DNA of 46,027 nucleotides, from assembly GCA_045648605.1 (NCBI GenBank), contig JAZROG010000063.1, positions 1 through 46,027 of the forward strand. The letters run 5' to 3'. This document shows positions 24,632 to 32,737 of this stretch, piece after piece (position 1 is the first letter of the stretch; each line of letters begins with the position of its first letter). The notes below the pieces were generated by a model, which made no database searches, was not told where the DNA came from, and saw only the letters and a program-made list of their open reading frames with translations. A program made the position numbers and the translations under genes. The stretch comes from SIG710 sp045648605 (GTDB taxonomy: Bacteria > Bacillota > Clostridia > Oscillospirales > CAG-272).

Positions 24632-24859
24632 AGGAATTTATCTAACTGTTTGTCAGTAAAAATCGTTTGTAGATCCCTCGACTGCGCTCGGGATGACCCA
24701 CGGGTGTTGTTCATCTCTTTTACAACGTGAAATAACAGATGATTTCACGTCAGCAAACAAGCAAACAACTCTCTATAGCAGCTCCGCTGCGTCGTCATCC
24801 CGAGCGCAGTCGAGGGATCTACGAACGATTTCCGCTGATTAACTGTTCGACAAATTCCT
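24632..24859. repeat. palindromic MITE-like element with long inverted repeats
   Basis: Two inverted arms of about 65 bases face each other. The inner 37 bases (24661-24697 and 24794-24830) match with a single mismatch and include the core GATCCCTCGACTGCGCTC. The outer parts (24632-24660, 24831-24859) match less well, about three in four bases. The core type is widely dispersed in clostridial genomes between genes. The central part holds a further hairpin (ACGTGAAAT/ATTTCACGT, about 24725-24750) and no coding frame. No target duplication could be recognised. It fills the space between the aro terminator and the thrS promoter. Confidence 0.8.
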
Positions 24860-24885
24860 ATTTATCCCGATCTCGCAAAAAACAC

Positions 24886-24914
24886 TTGACAAGTATTAAG
24901 AATAATGATATAAT
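24886..24914 (+). promoter_or_regulatory. sigma-A promoter of thrS
   Basis: Perfect consensus: TTGACA, 17-base spacer, TATAAT. Drives the T-box leader. Confidence 0.92.
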
Positions 24915-24920
24915 TATAGC

Positions 24921-25152
24921 GTTAAAGGCTTTGAAGGAAAGAGTAATCAAAGAAAACCGTTCAGAGAGAGGGACAGTTGCTGTGAGTCCCTTACGGTGCT
25001 TTGACGAAGACCGTTCCCGAGCTGCAATGTGTAAAATCATTTTTTGAAAAGCATTGCCGAATACCCGCGTTAAGGGACTTTGAGTTAAAGATCAAGGTGG
25101 AACCGTGTATATGCACCCTTGTCGGTATTTTTGCCGCTATGGGTGCTTTTTT
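24921..25152 (+). promoter_or_regulatory. threonine T-box riboswitch leader
   Basis: A leader of about 230 bases between promoter and thrS. The conserved T-box AAGGTGGAACCGTG lies at 25094-25107, with the UGGA that pairs with the uncharged tRNA end. The specifier is ACC (25010-25012) in GAAGACCGTTCC near the end of stem I, a threonine codon, which agrees with the gene below. A terminator with stem GCACCC/GGGTGC (25113-25146) and a T6 run ends the leader; the T-box strand can pair to form the antiterminator. Uncharged tRNA-Thr would switch on thrS. Confidence 0.93.
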
Positions 25153-25195
25153 ATTTGCTTAATAAAATTTTTGTATAAATCAAAGGAGAAAAAAG

Positions 25196-26959
25196 ATGAA
25201 AGTCATTTACAACGATGGTCATGTGGCTGAATGTGCTCCCGAAGAAGAGCTTCATATACTTCGCCACAGTGCCGCACACATTATGGCACAGGCTATAAGC
25301 CGCCTTTACCCCGATGCAAAATTCGCTTACGGCCCTGCAAACGAAAAGGGCTTCTACTATGATGTAGATCTGGGCGAAACAAAGCTTACAGAAGAGGATC
25401 TTCAAAATATCGAAAAGGAAATGAAGAAGATCACAAAGGAAAATCTTCCCATTAAGCCCTTTGCACTTCCCCGTGAAGAAGCAATCAAGCTCATGGAGGA
25501 AAGAGGCGAGATTTATAAGGTTGAGCATATCGGTGACCTTGATGCCGATGCAACAATCACATTCTATCAGCAGGGCGACTATATCGATATGTGCGTTGGT
25601 CCTCATATCTGCTATACAAAGGCTCTTAAAGCCTTCAAGGTAATGGATCAGTCGGGCGCATATTGGAAGAATGATAAAAACAATAAGATGCTTACCCGTA
25701 TCAAAGGTATCGCATTCCCCTCTCAAACAGAGCTTGACGAATATCTGAAGCTTCTCGAGGAGGCTGAAAAGCGCGACCACAGAAAGATAGGCAAGGAAAT
25801 GAAGCTCTTCATGTTCAGCGAAGAGGCTCCCGGATTCCCCTTCTTCCTGCCCAAGGGTATGCTTATCAAAAACACTCTCATCGACTATTGGAGAGAGATC
25901 CACACAAGAGAAAATTATGTTGAAATTCAGACTCCCCTTATTATGAACCGTCACCTTTGGGAGACCAGCGGTCACTGGGATCACTATAAGGACAATATGT
26001 ATTCAACTACCATTGATGAGGAAACATATTGCGTTAAGCCCATGAACTGCCCCGGCGGAGTTATGGTTTACCGCAGCGACCTCCATTCCTACAGAGATCT
26101 CCCCATAAGAGCGGGTGAGCTTGGTCTTGTTCACAGACACGAGCTTAAGGGCGCTCTCCACGGTCTTTTCCGTGTTCGTTGCTTCACTCAGGACGATGCT
26201 CATATCTTTATGACACGTGAGCAGATCACAGATGAGATAGTTAGTGTTGTTCACCTTATCAATGAGGTTTATGAAAAGTTTGGCTTCAAATACAGCGTTG
26301 AGCTTTCAACCCGTCCCGAGGACAGCATGGGCAGCGACGAGGATTGGGATGCAGCAACAAACGGTCTTAAGAATGCTCTTGAAAAGCTCGGACTTCCCTA
26401 CACCATCAATGAGGGCGACGGCGCATTCTACGGACCTAAGATAGACTTCCACCTTGAGGACTCCATCGGCAGAACATGGCAGTGCGGAACTATCCAGCTC
26501 GACTTCCAGATGCCTATCAATTTCGAGCTTGAATATACCGACGATAAGGGCGAAAAGCAGAGACCTATTATGATCCATAGAGTTTGCTTCGGCTCTATCG
26601 AGCGCTTCATCGGTGTTCTCACCGAGCATTTTGCAGGTAAGTTCCCAACATGGCTTGCTCCCATTCAGGCAAAGGTGCTTCTCGTTTCCGAAAAGTGTGC
26701 TGAATACGGTGAAAAGGTCTATGAGGCTCTCCGCGCCGCAAAGGTACGCACCGAGCTTGATAACAGAAATGAAAAGATCGGTTATATGATCCGCGAGGCA
26801 CAGGTAATCGACCGTGTTCCTTATATGCTCATCATCGGTCAGAAGGAAGCAGAAGAAGGAAACGTCTCTGTTCGTAACCGCGACACAGGCGCAACAGAAA
26901 CCATGTCTCTTGACGAGTTCATTGCGAAGATCACAGGCGAGATCAAGGAAAGAAAATAA
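25196..26959 (+). CDS. thrS: threonyl-tRNA synthetase lacking the N-terminal TGS domain
   Basis: A 587-residue class II synthetase. It begins directly with the editing-type domain (HSAAHIMAQ, metal-binding His residues) and lacks the about 60-residue TGS domain common in the family, with no TGS sequence upstream. The catalytic core shows motif 1 (YVEIQTPLIMNRHLWETSGHW), the zinc Cys in PMNCPGG, motif 2 (ELGLVHRHELKGALHGLFRVRCF with QDDAH) and motif 3 (HRVCFGSIERFIGVLTEH). The anticodon-binding domain is 490-587. AAGGAG site before the ATG. Expression is under the T-box. TGS-less enzymes are known in clostridia, so it is probably functional. Confidence 0.96.
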   Translation: MKVIYNDGHVAECAPEEELHILRHSAAHIMAQAISRLYPDAKFAYGPANEKGFYYDVDLGETKLTEEDLQNIEKEMKKITKENLPIKPFALPREEAIKLMEERGEIYKVEHIGDLDADATITFYQQGDYIDMCVGPHICYTKALKAFKVMDQSGAYWKNDKNNKMLTRIKGIAFPSQTELDEYLKLLEEAEKRDHRKIGKEMKLFMFSEEAPGFPFFLPKGMLIKNTLIDYWREIHTRENYVEIQTPLIMNRHLWETSGHWDHYKDNMYSTTIDEETYCVKPMNCPGGVMVYRSDLHSYRDLPIRAGELGLVHRHELKGALHGLFRVRCFTQDDAHIFMTREQITDEIVSVVHLINEVYEKFGFKYSVELSTRPEDSMGSDEDWDAATNGLKNALEKLGLPYTINEGDGAFYGPKIDFHLEDSIGRTWQCGTIQLDFQMPINFELEYTDDKGEKQRPIMIHRVCFGSIERFIGVLTEHFAGKFPTWLAPIQAKVLLVSEKCAEYGEKVYEALRAAKVRTELDNRNEKIGYMIREAQVIDRVPYMLIIGQKEAEEGNVSVRNRDTGATETMSLDEFIAKITGEIKERK

Positions 26960-26972
26960 TATTCATACCATA

Positions 26973-27008
26973 AAAATGGGTGAACCGAAATTCGGTTCAC
27001 CCATTTTA
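26973..27008. terminator. bidirectional terminator between thrS and the phosphoesterase lipoprotein gene
   Basis: A near-perfect palindrome AAAATGGGTGAACCGAA/TTCGGTTCACCCATTTT with T-rich flanks on both sides. It serves two convergent genes. Confidence 0.88.
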
Positions 27009-27019
27009 TCTTTTTTATA

Positions 27020-29227
27020 TTATCCAAGCTTATAAATCTTCTGCTTTTCGCCGCTATTCGCACCGATTCTTGTTGCAACAAGGGTTTTATCATCGGTAAT
27101 GGTGAAGATCGTAAAGCTCTGTTCTGTTATCGTTCCCTTAATGGGCTTTTCGGCATTCGGCTCGGCATCGCTATTATTTTCCGAAGCATTATCCTGATTC
27201 AAAAGAATAAGCTGAATTGCATTATCGCTCAGATCATCCTCAACCTCATCATATGGAACGCTCATATAATATTTTCCGTCCTTCGTCTGTGAAACAAGGT
27301 CAAGATCAAGATGGCGGTGACCTGTTATACAGATAACCTCACCCCTAAATCTGCTTCCGGAAAAATCATAGCTGAGTGTTCTTGAATTTGCCCCGTCCTC
27401 ACAGCCGAAAAGCTTGCCCGAAAAGGCATTATTTCCGCTTGCAGAGAAGCTTACGGAATCTCCACCCTCAAATGCGCTGAGCATCTCGAAAAGCACCTTG
27501 TGATAGCTCTCATTGGGAGAAGATTTATCATAGAACATATGTCCCGCAACCACAATATCATAATCGGAATAATTTTCGGATATCTCATTCAGCATTGTCG
27601 CAAGGAATTCATACTGGCTGGGATGGAATTTCCAAAGCTCACGGTTAAGAATGGCAAAATCGGTAACGGTAAGTCCACCTGTATTGAGAACTATATAACA
27701 TATCTTGCTATTATGGTCATAATAAGCATAGTGCATCTTTGCCCACGAGACAAGATTTTCATACATTTCCTCGGCGGTATAGCTTACATCGCCAAACATA
27801 TTGTTATAAGCCTCTGCATCCTCGGGCATAACATCATCAAGAATAAAATCGGTGATCTCGCCCTTATTTTCTTCAATTATCGCAAGAAGAGCTTCGTCAT
27901 AAACAACATTTCCGTTTTTCTTTCCGCCCTCCTCGATATGTGAAAAGGTTGCATCATAAATATCCTTATCGGAAAGGAGGATATCCATATCAAATGTAGC
28001 TGCATCCTCATCCTTTGAATTTCTTGAAGCAGTAAGATTGGAATCATGGTTTCCAATGGCATACATTCCGTCCTCGCCAAAGAAATCAAAGAATTGTGTT
28101 TCCATCGAGCGCTGAAGCTGCTCAAGCGCCACCTCGTATGTATTCTCACCGTGGTGCGGGTCACCAAGGTTTATGACCTTTTCGATCCCGGTCTTCCCGC
28201 GAACATAATCCATAAGCTTTGCGGATTTTCCAATATTTCCTCCGCCGCTGCTGTAATGGGTATCGGTAATCGCAATAAAGGACCTTCCCTCGGGTAATGT
28301 GGCAAGCTGCTCATCAATGTGCTCCAGCCAATACTCGTCAAGAGGCACATAAATTTCTGCCTTTGTTAAATTGCAGACACCCTCGATCGCGGTACGGCTC
28401 TCCTCATTCTTGACGCTTATTACCAAGCCCTCGTTATCGGGAAAAGCATTCTCCCCCACCACAAAGTCAATGGAATCAAAGCTGATGCTTACAAGGGAGG
28501 TGCAATCGGAAAAGGCTCTTGTGCCTATCTCCGAAATTCCCATTCCGAGTATTATTTCCTTAAGAGAAGTACAGCCTGCAAAGGAAATTTCGGTTATCTT
28601 CTTTATCTGTCTTGGAAATATGACCTTCTCTATCGCAGAGCAACCGCAAAAAAGTGACTCGGAAAAATAGTTATCCCTATTTGATGGTGTACCGTAGCCA
28701 ACGCCCGAAAGGTCGATGACGTTTTCCTCTTTTTCATCCCCGAACCAAACGGTTTTAAGCGAAGACGAGCCATAGAAAAGTCCGCTTGTCTCGGCATTGT
28801 TTTCCTCTACCCAGAAATTCTGCTTGTTGCCCGCAAAATGGACGCTTACGAGATTTGGCATTGCCGCACAAAGGTTTCTCTCCGCACTTCCGACAGCCGT
28901 TATGGCACGCTCGCCGCTATATACGATCTTGCCCGCAAATCGCTCTATTTCAATATGCGTTACCTTGTCACGAAGAGGCTCAATGGCAAGAAGATATTCG
29001 GCATTTGAAGCATCAAACTGCTTTGCCTTATTGCCCTCCTCCATGGTGATTTTGAGAACACCCGCCTCGTCAAGCGACCATGAAAATTCCCCCGTGGCAG
29101 TTCCTTTAGTGTAATATCCATCCGCGTCAAGAGAAACGGCAGGCTTTTTTTCCGCCTTTTCTCCGCAAGAAGCAAGAACAAATATTGCCAAAATAATTAA
29201 CAGTATAGATAATAAAAACTTTTTCAT
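27020..29227 (-). CDS. lipoprotein with BspA-like leucine-rich repeats and a metallophosphoesterase domain
   Basis: A 735-residue exported lipoprotein. The signal peptide (MKKFLLSILLIILAIF) ends at the lipobox LASC with Cys21. Residues about 70-285 include LRR_5/BspA-type repeats (AFSDCTSLVSISF, FAGCTSLKEIIL). Residues 305-735 are a calcineurin-like phosphoesterase: ITDTHY, INLGDPHHGE, GNHDSN, AGHMF and TGHRHLDLD provide the two-metal ligands. The start ATG 29227 has an AAGGAG site. The frame is open further upstream into the related gene at 29236-30487 without a stop, but signal peptide and ribosome site show that this is a separate start. The substrate is unknown; an extracellular nucleotide or phospholipid esterase is possible. 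Confidence 0.85.
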   Translation of the reverse strand: MKKFLLSILLIILAIFVLASCGEKAEKKPAVSLDADGYYTKGTATGEFSWSLDEAGVLKITMEEGNKAKQFDASNAEYLLAIEPLRDKVTHIEIERFAGKIVYSGERAITAVGSAERNLCAAMPNLVSVHFAGNKQNFWVEENNAETSGLFYGSSSLKTVWFGDEKEENVIDLSGVGYGTPSNRDNYFSESLFCGCSAIEKVIFPRQIKKITEISFAGCTSLKEIILGMGISEIGTRAFSDCTSLVSISFDSIDFVVGENAFPDNEGLVISVKNEESRTAIEGVCNLTKAEIYVPLDEYWLEHIDEQLATLPEGRSFIAITDTHYSSGGGNIGKSAKLMDYVRGKTGIEKVINLGDPHHGENTYEVALEQLQRSMETQFFDFFGEDGMYAIGNHDSNLTASRNSKDEDAATFDMDILLSDKDIYDATFSHIEEGGKKNGNVVYDEALLAIIEENKGEITDFILDDVMPEDAEAYNNMFGDVSYTAEEMYENLVSWAKMHYAYYDHNSKICYIVLNTGGLTVTDFAILNRELWKFHPSQYEFLATMLNEISENYSDYDIVVAGHMFYDKSSPNESYHKVLFEMLSAFEGGDSVSFSASGNNAFSGKLFGCEDGANSRTLSYDFSGSRFRGEVICITGHRHLDLDLVSQTKDGKYYMSVPYDEVEDDLSDNAIQLILLNQDNASENNSDAEPNAEKPIKGTITEQSFTIFTITDDKTLVATRIGANSGEKQKIYKLG

Positions 29228-29235
29228 ATAACTCC

Positions 29236-30487
29236 TTATCGGTATTTTTCCATCATCCTTGATAGTGACGATATCAAAGGTATTTTCGGTAACGGTATCG
29301 GGAATCATCTCACAGTCAAGCTCATCGGCAGGCTTTTCAAAGCAGTCATTATTTATAAGGAAATTGAACATCGCATTGCTCGGATATTCCTTGCCCGGCT
29401 CATAGGTCTCATTTACATGCTCGGTCCCGTCCTCATCATTATACCAGATATAGCAGCGTTCCCTATGCCAGTGACCTGCCATTGTAAATATGGTCTTATT
29501 AAAATTGCTGTCGGTAAAATCATAGCTCTTATGCATATCACCAATAAGGATCTTCGCATTGTCACATTTATCCGGAACATCAAATTCAACCTTTGATTTT
29601 GCTCTGAATGCCTGAAGGATCTTATAAATTCCGTGGCTTCCGCCGCCCTCTCCCGGTCTTTGTGTTGCAAACATATGACCAACCACCGCAATGTCATACC
29701 CCTCGGGGGTTGACATGAGAGTTTCCGCAAGCCAATCATATTCAACAGGGAAAATTGCTGTCCAGAGCATTTTGAGAACATAGAAGCCCATAAGACCGCA
29801 ATCGCCTGTATCCATAACGATATACCTTATCTTGCTCTCGGTATCGTCATAGTGATAATGCATCCTTGCCCAAAATTGAGCCTGACGCCTCATCTCCTCG
29901 GGAGAATAATGGACTCCATCCTCTTTTCCAACATAGGGATAATCAAGGCTGTCAAGCTTTGCGAGCATCTTTTCGTCAAAGCAGACCATATCCTCGATAT
30001 TCTTCACCGAAACATTATAAACGTCCTCCTGTGTGGCAAGATAATTGAATGCTCCACTGCCATCTACGCCCTCAACCTCGGGATTTTCCTCACGTCTTGA
30101 AGCCGAAAGCCAACGAGTAACATTAGTATCATGATTGCCCACGGCAAAAAGACCGTCCTTGCCGAAAACGTCATAAAAATATTCCTCCATAGAAACGCTG
30201 AGCATCATTTTCGTTTCCTCAAAGGTTGCCTCGCTTCTGATGGGGTCTCCCAAATGAAGAACCCTTTTTATTCCTGTTTTTTCTCTTATGTATTTAATAA
30301 GTGCGGTAGTCTTTCTCGAATTTCTTGAGCCGCCCTTGGTAAAATGCCAGTCGGTGCAAACAATAAAGGTTTTTCCTTCTGGGATGTTCTTTATTCTCTC
30401 GTCAATATGCTCCTTCCAATAATCATCTATCTCCATATCAACTCTCGATGGCACACCGTCCATGCTATATTTGATCTCGTTTTCCAC
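29236..30487 (-). CDS. calcineurin-like metallophosphoesterase, stop codon lost by an apparent one-base insertion
   Basis: About 416 residues, cytoplasmic, no signal peptide. Metal motifs are CTDWHF, LHLGDP, GNHDTN, VVGHMF and AGHWHRE. The catalytic domain is clearly paralogous to that of the next gene (same YWxEHIDE entry and KTGI-LGDP spacing). The start is GTG 30487, eight bases after GGAGG; an earlier GTG at 30529 overlaps the promoter. At 29245-29249 a run of five A (minus strand) keeps the frame open into the lipoprotein; with four A the protein ends DDGKYR at TAA 29238-29236, right before the next ribosome site. So it is either a sequence error or a real readthrough fusion. Confidence 0.78.
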
Positions 30488-30520
30488 AGCATTTTCCTCC
30501 AGAAGAACTGTATTATTTAG

Positions 30521-30549
30521 ATTATACACTTAAATGAAGATTTCGTCAA
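30521..30549 (-). promoter_or_regulatory. promoter of the phosphoesterase genes
   Basis: Minus strand: TTGACG, 17-base spacer, TATAAT (30526-30521). Confidence 0.82.
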
Positions 30550-30567
30550 TAAAAAAGAAAAAAATAG

Positions 30568-30596
30568 TTGCAAAAAAATGCAATTTATGGTAGAAT
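30568..30596 (+). promoter_or_regulatory. promoter of the deacetylase remnant
   Basis: TTGCAA, 17-base spacer, TAGAAT, divergent from the phosphoesterase promoter. Confidence 0.6.
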
Positions 30597-30617
30597 ATTT
30601 GTAAGAGAGGTGAATTT

Positions 30618-31298
30618 ATGCTTCAATTTAATTTATATCCCGAAGGAGCACGCAGAGTAGTAACCTTCAGTTATGATGACGGTCACGAAAATGATGCACG
30701 ACTTATCGAATTATTTAACAAATACGGCGTTAAGGGCAGCTTTCATTTAAATTCTTCCAAATACAAGGGCATGAGTGAGAATGAGCTTAATGAGATCGCA
30801 AAAATATACGAGGGACATGAGATATCCTGCCATACGGTAAACCACGGCTGTCTCACAAGAATGCCCTCGGCAACAGCCGCAGAGCAGGTTCTTGAAGATA
30901 GGAAGCTTCTTGAAAGAATTGCGGGATATCCCGTGAGAGGAATGTCTTATCCAAGCGGCGATTATAACGAAAAGGTCTGCGAGATACTTGCATCCTGCGG
31001 TATAGAATACAGCAGAACCTGCAGATCAACTATGGGTGCAACAGAAATGTCCGAAAAGCCTCTTATGTGGCATCCAACCTGTCACCATAAAGATGCACTT
31101 CCGATTGCGGAGAAATTTATGGAGGATCTCGAAACAGAATGACGCAGACTCATGGACTATATGAATGCTCTGCATATGCTTCGGGTTTCCGCAGATGAAA
31201 AAATACTGCAAAATCCAACAGCCATCGATCTTTGGGTTGAGCTTAACAAGAGAGAAAAGATTAAAATTCCCGCGGGAGAAACGGTCAAACTGTCGTAA
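30618..31298 (+). pseudogene. polysaccharide deacetylase-family gene with internal deletion and in-frame stop
   Basis: The first 174 codons show the NodB-type fold: VVTFSYDDGHENDARL with metal Asp, SCHTVNHG with the two His, and MSYPSGDYN. A TGA at 31140-31142 then interrupts the frame. In the same frame the family C-terminus follows directly (MDYMNALHMLRVSADEK, NPTAIDLWVEL, IPAGETVKL) and stops at 31298. Intact relatives have roughly 50-60 residues more between the CHHKD region and this tail, so a deletion removed them and left a stop at the joint. The conserved second part of the active site is probably missing. Once likely a carbohydrate de-N-acetylase. Confidence 0.82.
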
Positions 31299-31372
31299 TT
31301 GCCAAAATATCCCCAATATTTTAGCCAAGCATTGATTAAATTGCTATATTTGAACAAAAAAATATAAAATGC

Positions 31373-31401
31373 TTGACAAACCTGTATATTTGGTGTATAA
31401 T
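31373..31401 (+). promoter_or_regulatory. sigma-A promoter of argG
   Basis: Perfect TTGACA, 17-base spacer, TATAAT. The -10 lies inside an imperfect palindrome GTGTATAATATTCAC (31393-31407). Confidence 0.9.
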
Positions 31402-31420
31402 ATTCACATAACAATTATTT

Positions 31421-31438
31421 TTCGCATATTTATTCACG
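31421..31438. promoter_or_regulatory. candidate ARG box (ArgR operator)
   Basis: TTCGCATATTTATTCACG matches 10 of the 12 defined positions of the ARG box TNTGNATWWWWATNCANA. It lies between the argG start site and the ribosome site. The palindrome at 31393-31407 is a weaker companion, one base short of the standard spacing. Confidence 0.5.
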
Positions 31439-31451
31439 GAGGACTTATATT

Positions 31452-32669
31452 ATGAATAAGGAAAACATTAAAAAGGTCGTTCTTGCATATTCGGGAGGTC
31501 TTGATACATCCATCATCATCCCGTGGCTCAAGGAAAATTACAACAACTGCGAGGTCATTGCCGTTTCGGGTAACGTCGGTCAGGCAGACGACCTTGAGGG
31601 ACTTGAAGAAAAGGCTATCAAAACAGGAGCATCCAAGCTCTATGTTCTCGATCTTACAGACGAATACGTTGACGATTACATTATCCCCACAATGAAGGCA
31701 GGAGCAGTTTACGAGGAATACCTCCTCGGTACAAGCCATGCCCGTCCCTGCATTGCAAAGGGTCTTGTTGAGATCGCACTCAAGGAGGGCGCAGACGCTA
31801 TCTGCCATGGCTGCACAGGCAAGGGCAATGACCAGGTTCGTTTTGAGCTTGCTATCAAGCATTTTGCTCCTAATATGCCCATCATCGCTCCTTGGCGTGA
31901 ATGGGATATCAAATCCCGCGAGGAGGAGATCGACTATGCTGAAGCACACAACATTCCCCTTAAGATAAACCGCGAGACTAACTATTCAAAGGATAAGAAC
32001 CTCTGGCATCTTTCCCATGAGGGTCTTGACCTTGAGGATACAGGAAATGAGCCGCAGTACGAAAAGCCGGGATTCCTTGAAATGGGCGTTTCTCCAATTA
32101 TGGCTCCCGATGCTCCCACATATATCACCCTTGATTTCGAGCAGGGTGTTCCCGTTGCTCTCAATAACGAAAAGATGAGCGCAAAGAACATTATCCTTAA
32201 GCTCAACGAGATCGGCGGCGCTAACGGTATCGGTCTTCTCGATATCGTTGAAAATCGTCTTGTCGGTATGAAATGCCGCGGTGTTTACGAAACTCCCGGC
32301 GGAGCTATTCTCTATAAGGCTCACAGCGTTCTCGAATCCATCTGCCTTGACAAGATGACCTCTCATGAGAAGCAGAAGCTCTCCATCACATTTGCGGAGC
32401 TTGTTTATAACGGTCAGTGGTTCACACCTCTCCGTGAGGCTCTTTCCGCCTTTGTTGATAAGACACAGGAAAGAGTTACAGGTAAGGTTCGCCTTAAGCT
32501 CTATAAGGGCAATATGATAAACGCAGGCGTTTGGAGTCCCTATTCCCTTTACAGCGAGGAAATTGCAACCTTTGGTGAGAGTGATTACAACCAGAAGGAT
32601 TCCGAAGGCTTCATCAACCTCTTCGGTCTGCCGATAAAGGTTCAGGCAATGGTTGACGGAAAGAAGTAA
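31452..32669 (+). CDS. argG: argininosuccinate synthase
   Basis: A 405-residue enzyme that joins citrulline and aspartate with ATP. The N-terminal P-loop of the PP-type ATPase is AYSGGLDTSI; later GCTGKGNDQVRFE binds citrulline and aspartate. KINRETNYSKDKNLWH and the GVYETPGGAIL region are also typical. The C-terminal helix forms the tetramer. GGAGG site before the ATG. First gene of argG-argH, with argF further down. ArgR control is likely from the operator candidates. Confidence 0.97.
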   Translation: MNKENIKKVVLAYSGGLDTSIIIPWLKENYNNCEVIAVSGNVGQADDLEGLEEKAIKTGASKLYVLDLTDEYVDDYIIPTMKAGAVYEEYLLGTSHARPCIAKGLVEIALKEGADAICHGCTGKGNDQVRFELAIKHFAPNMPIIAPWREWDIKSREEEIDYAEAHNIPLKINRETNYSKDKNLWHLSHEGLDLEDTGNEPQYEKPGFLEMGVSPIMAPDAPTYITLDFEQGVPVALNNEKMSAKNIILKLNEIGGANGIGLLDIVENRLVGMKCRGVYETPGGAILYKAHSVLESICLDKMTSHEKQKLSITFAELVYNGQWFTPLREALSAFVDKTQERVTGKVRLKLYKGNMINAGVWSPYSLYSEEIATFGESDYNQKDSEGFINLFGLPIKVQAMVDGKK

Positions 32670-32680
32670 TAAAGAAAACG

Positions 32681-32714
32681 ATAAGGTTTTCGGACTTATG
32701 CCCGAAAACCTTAT
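32681..32714 (+). other. 13-bp intercistronic hairpin between argG and argH
   Basis: ATAAGGTTTTCGG and its complement around an 8-base loop, without a U-run after it. It may be a processing or mRNA-stability site that sets different argG and argH levels. Confidence 0.6.
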
Positions 32715-32737
32715 TCTAAAAGAAAGGATAATTCAAA

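Noticed and set aside
24632..24859. Insertion sequence or CRISPR fragment
   Set aside because: No transposase frame and no regular repeat-spacer pattern; only one inverted pair.
31986..32366. Long reading frames on the minus strand across argG, argH and the aro genes
   Set aside because: They mirror strongly coding plus-strand genes, have no ribosome sites and match no family.
32681..32714. Terminator between argG and argH
   Set aside because: No U-run follows the stem; argH has no promoter of its own, so the operon must read through.
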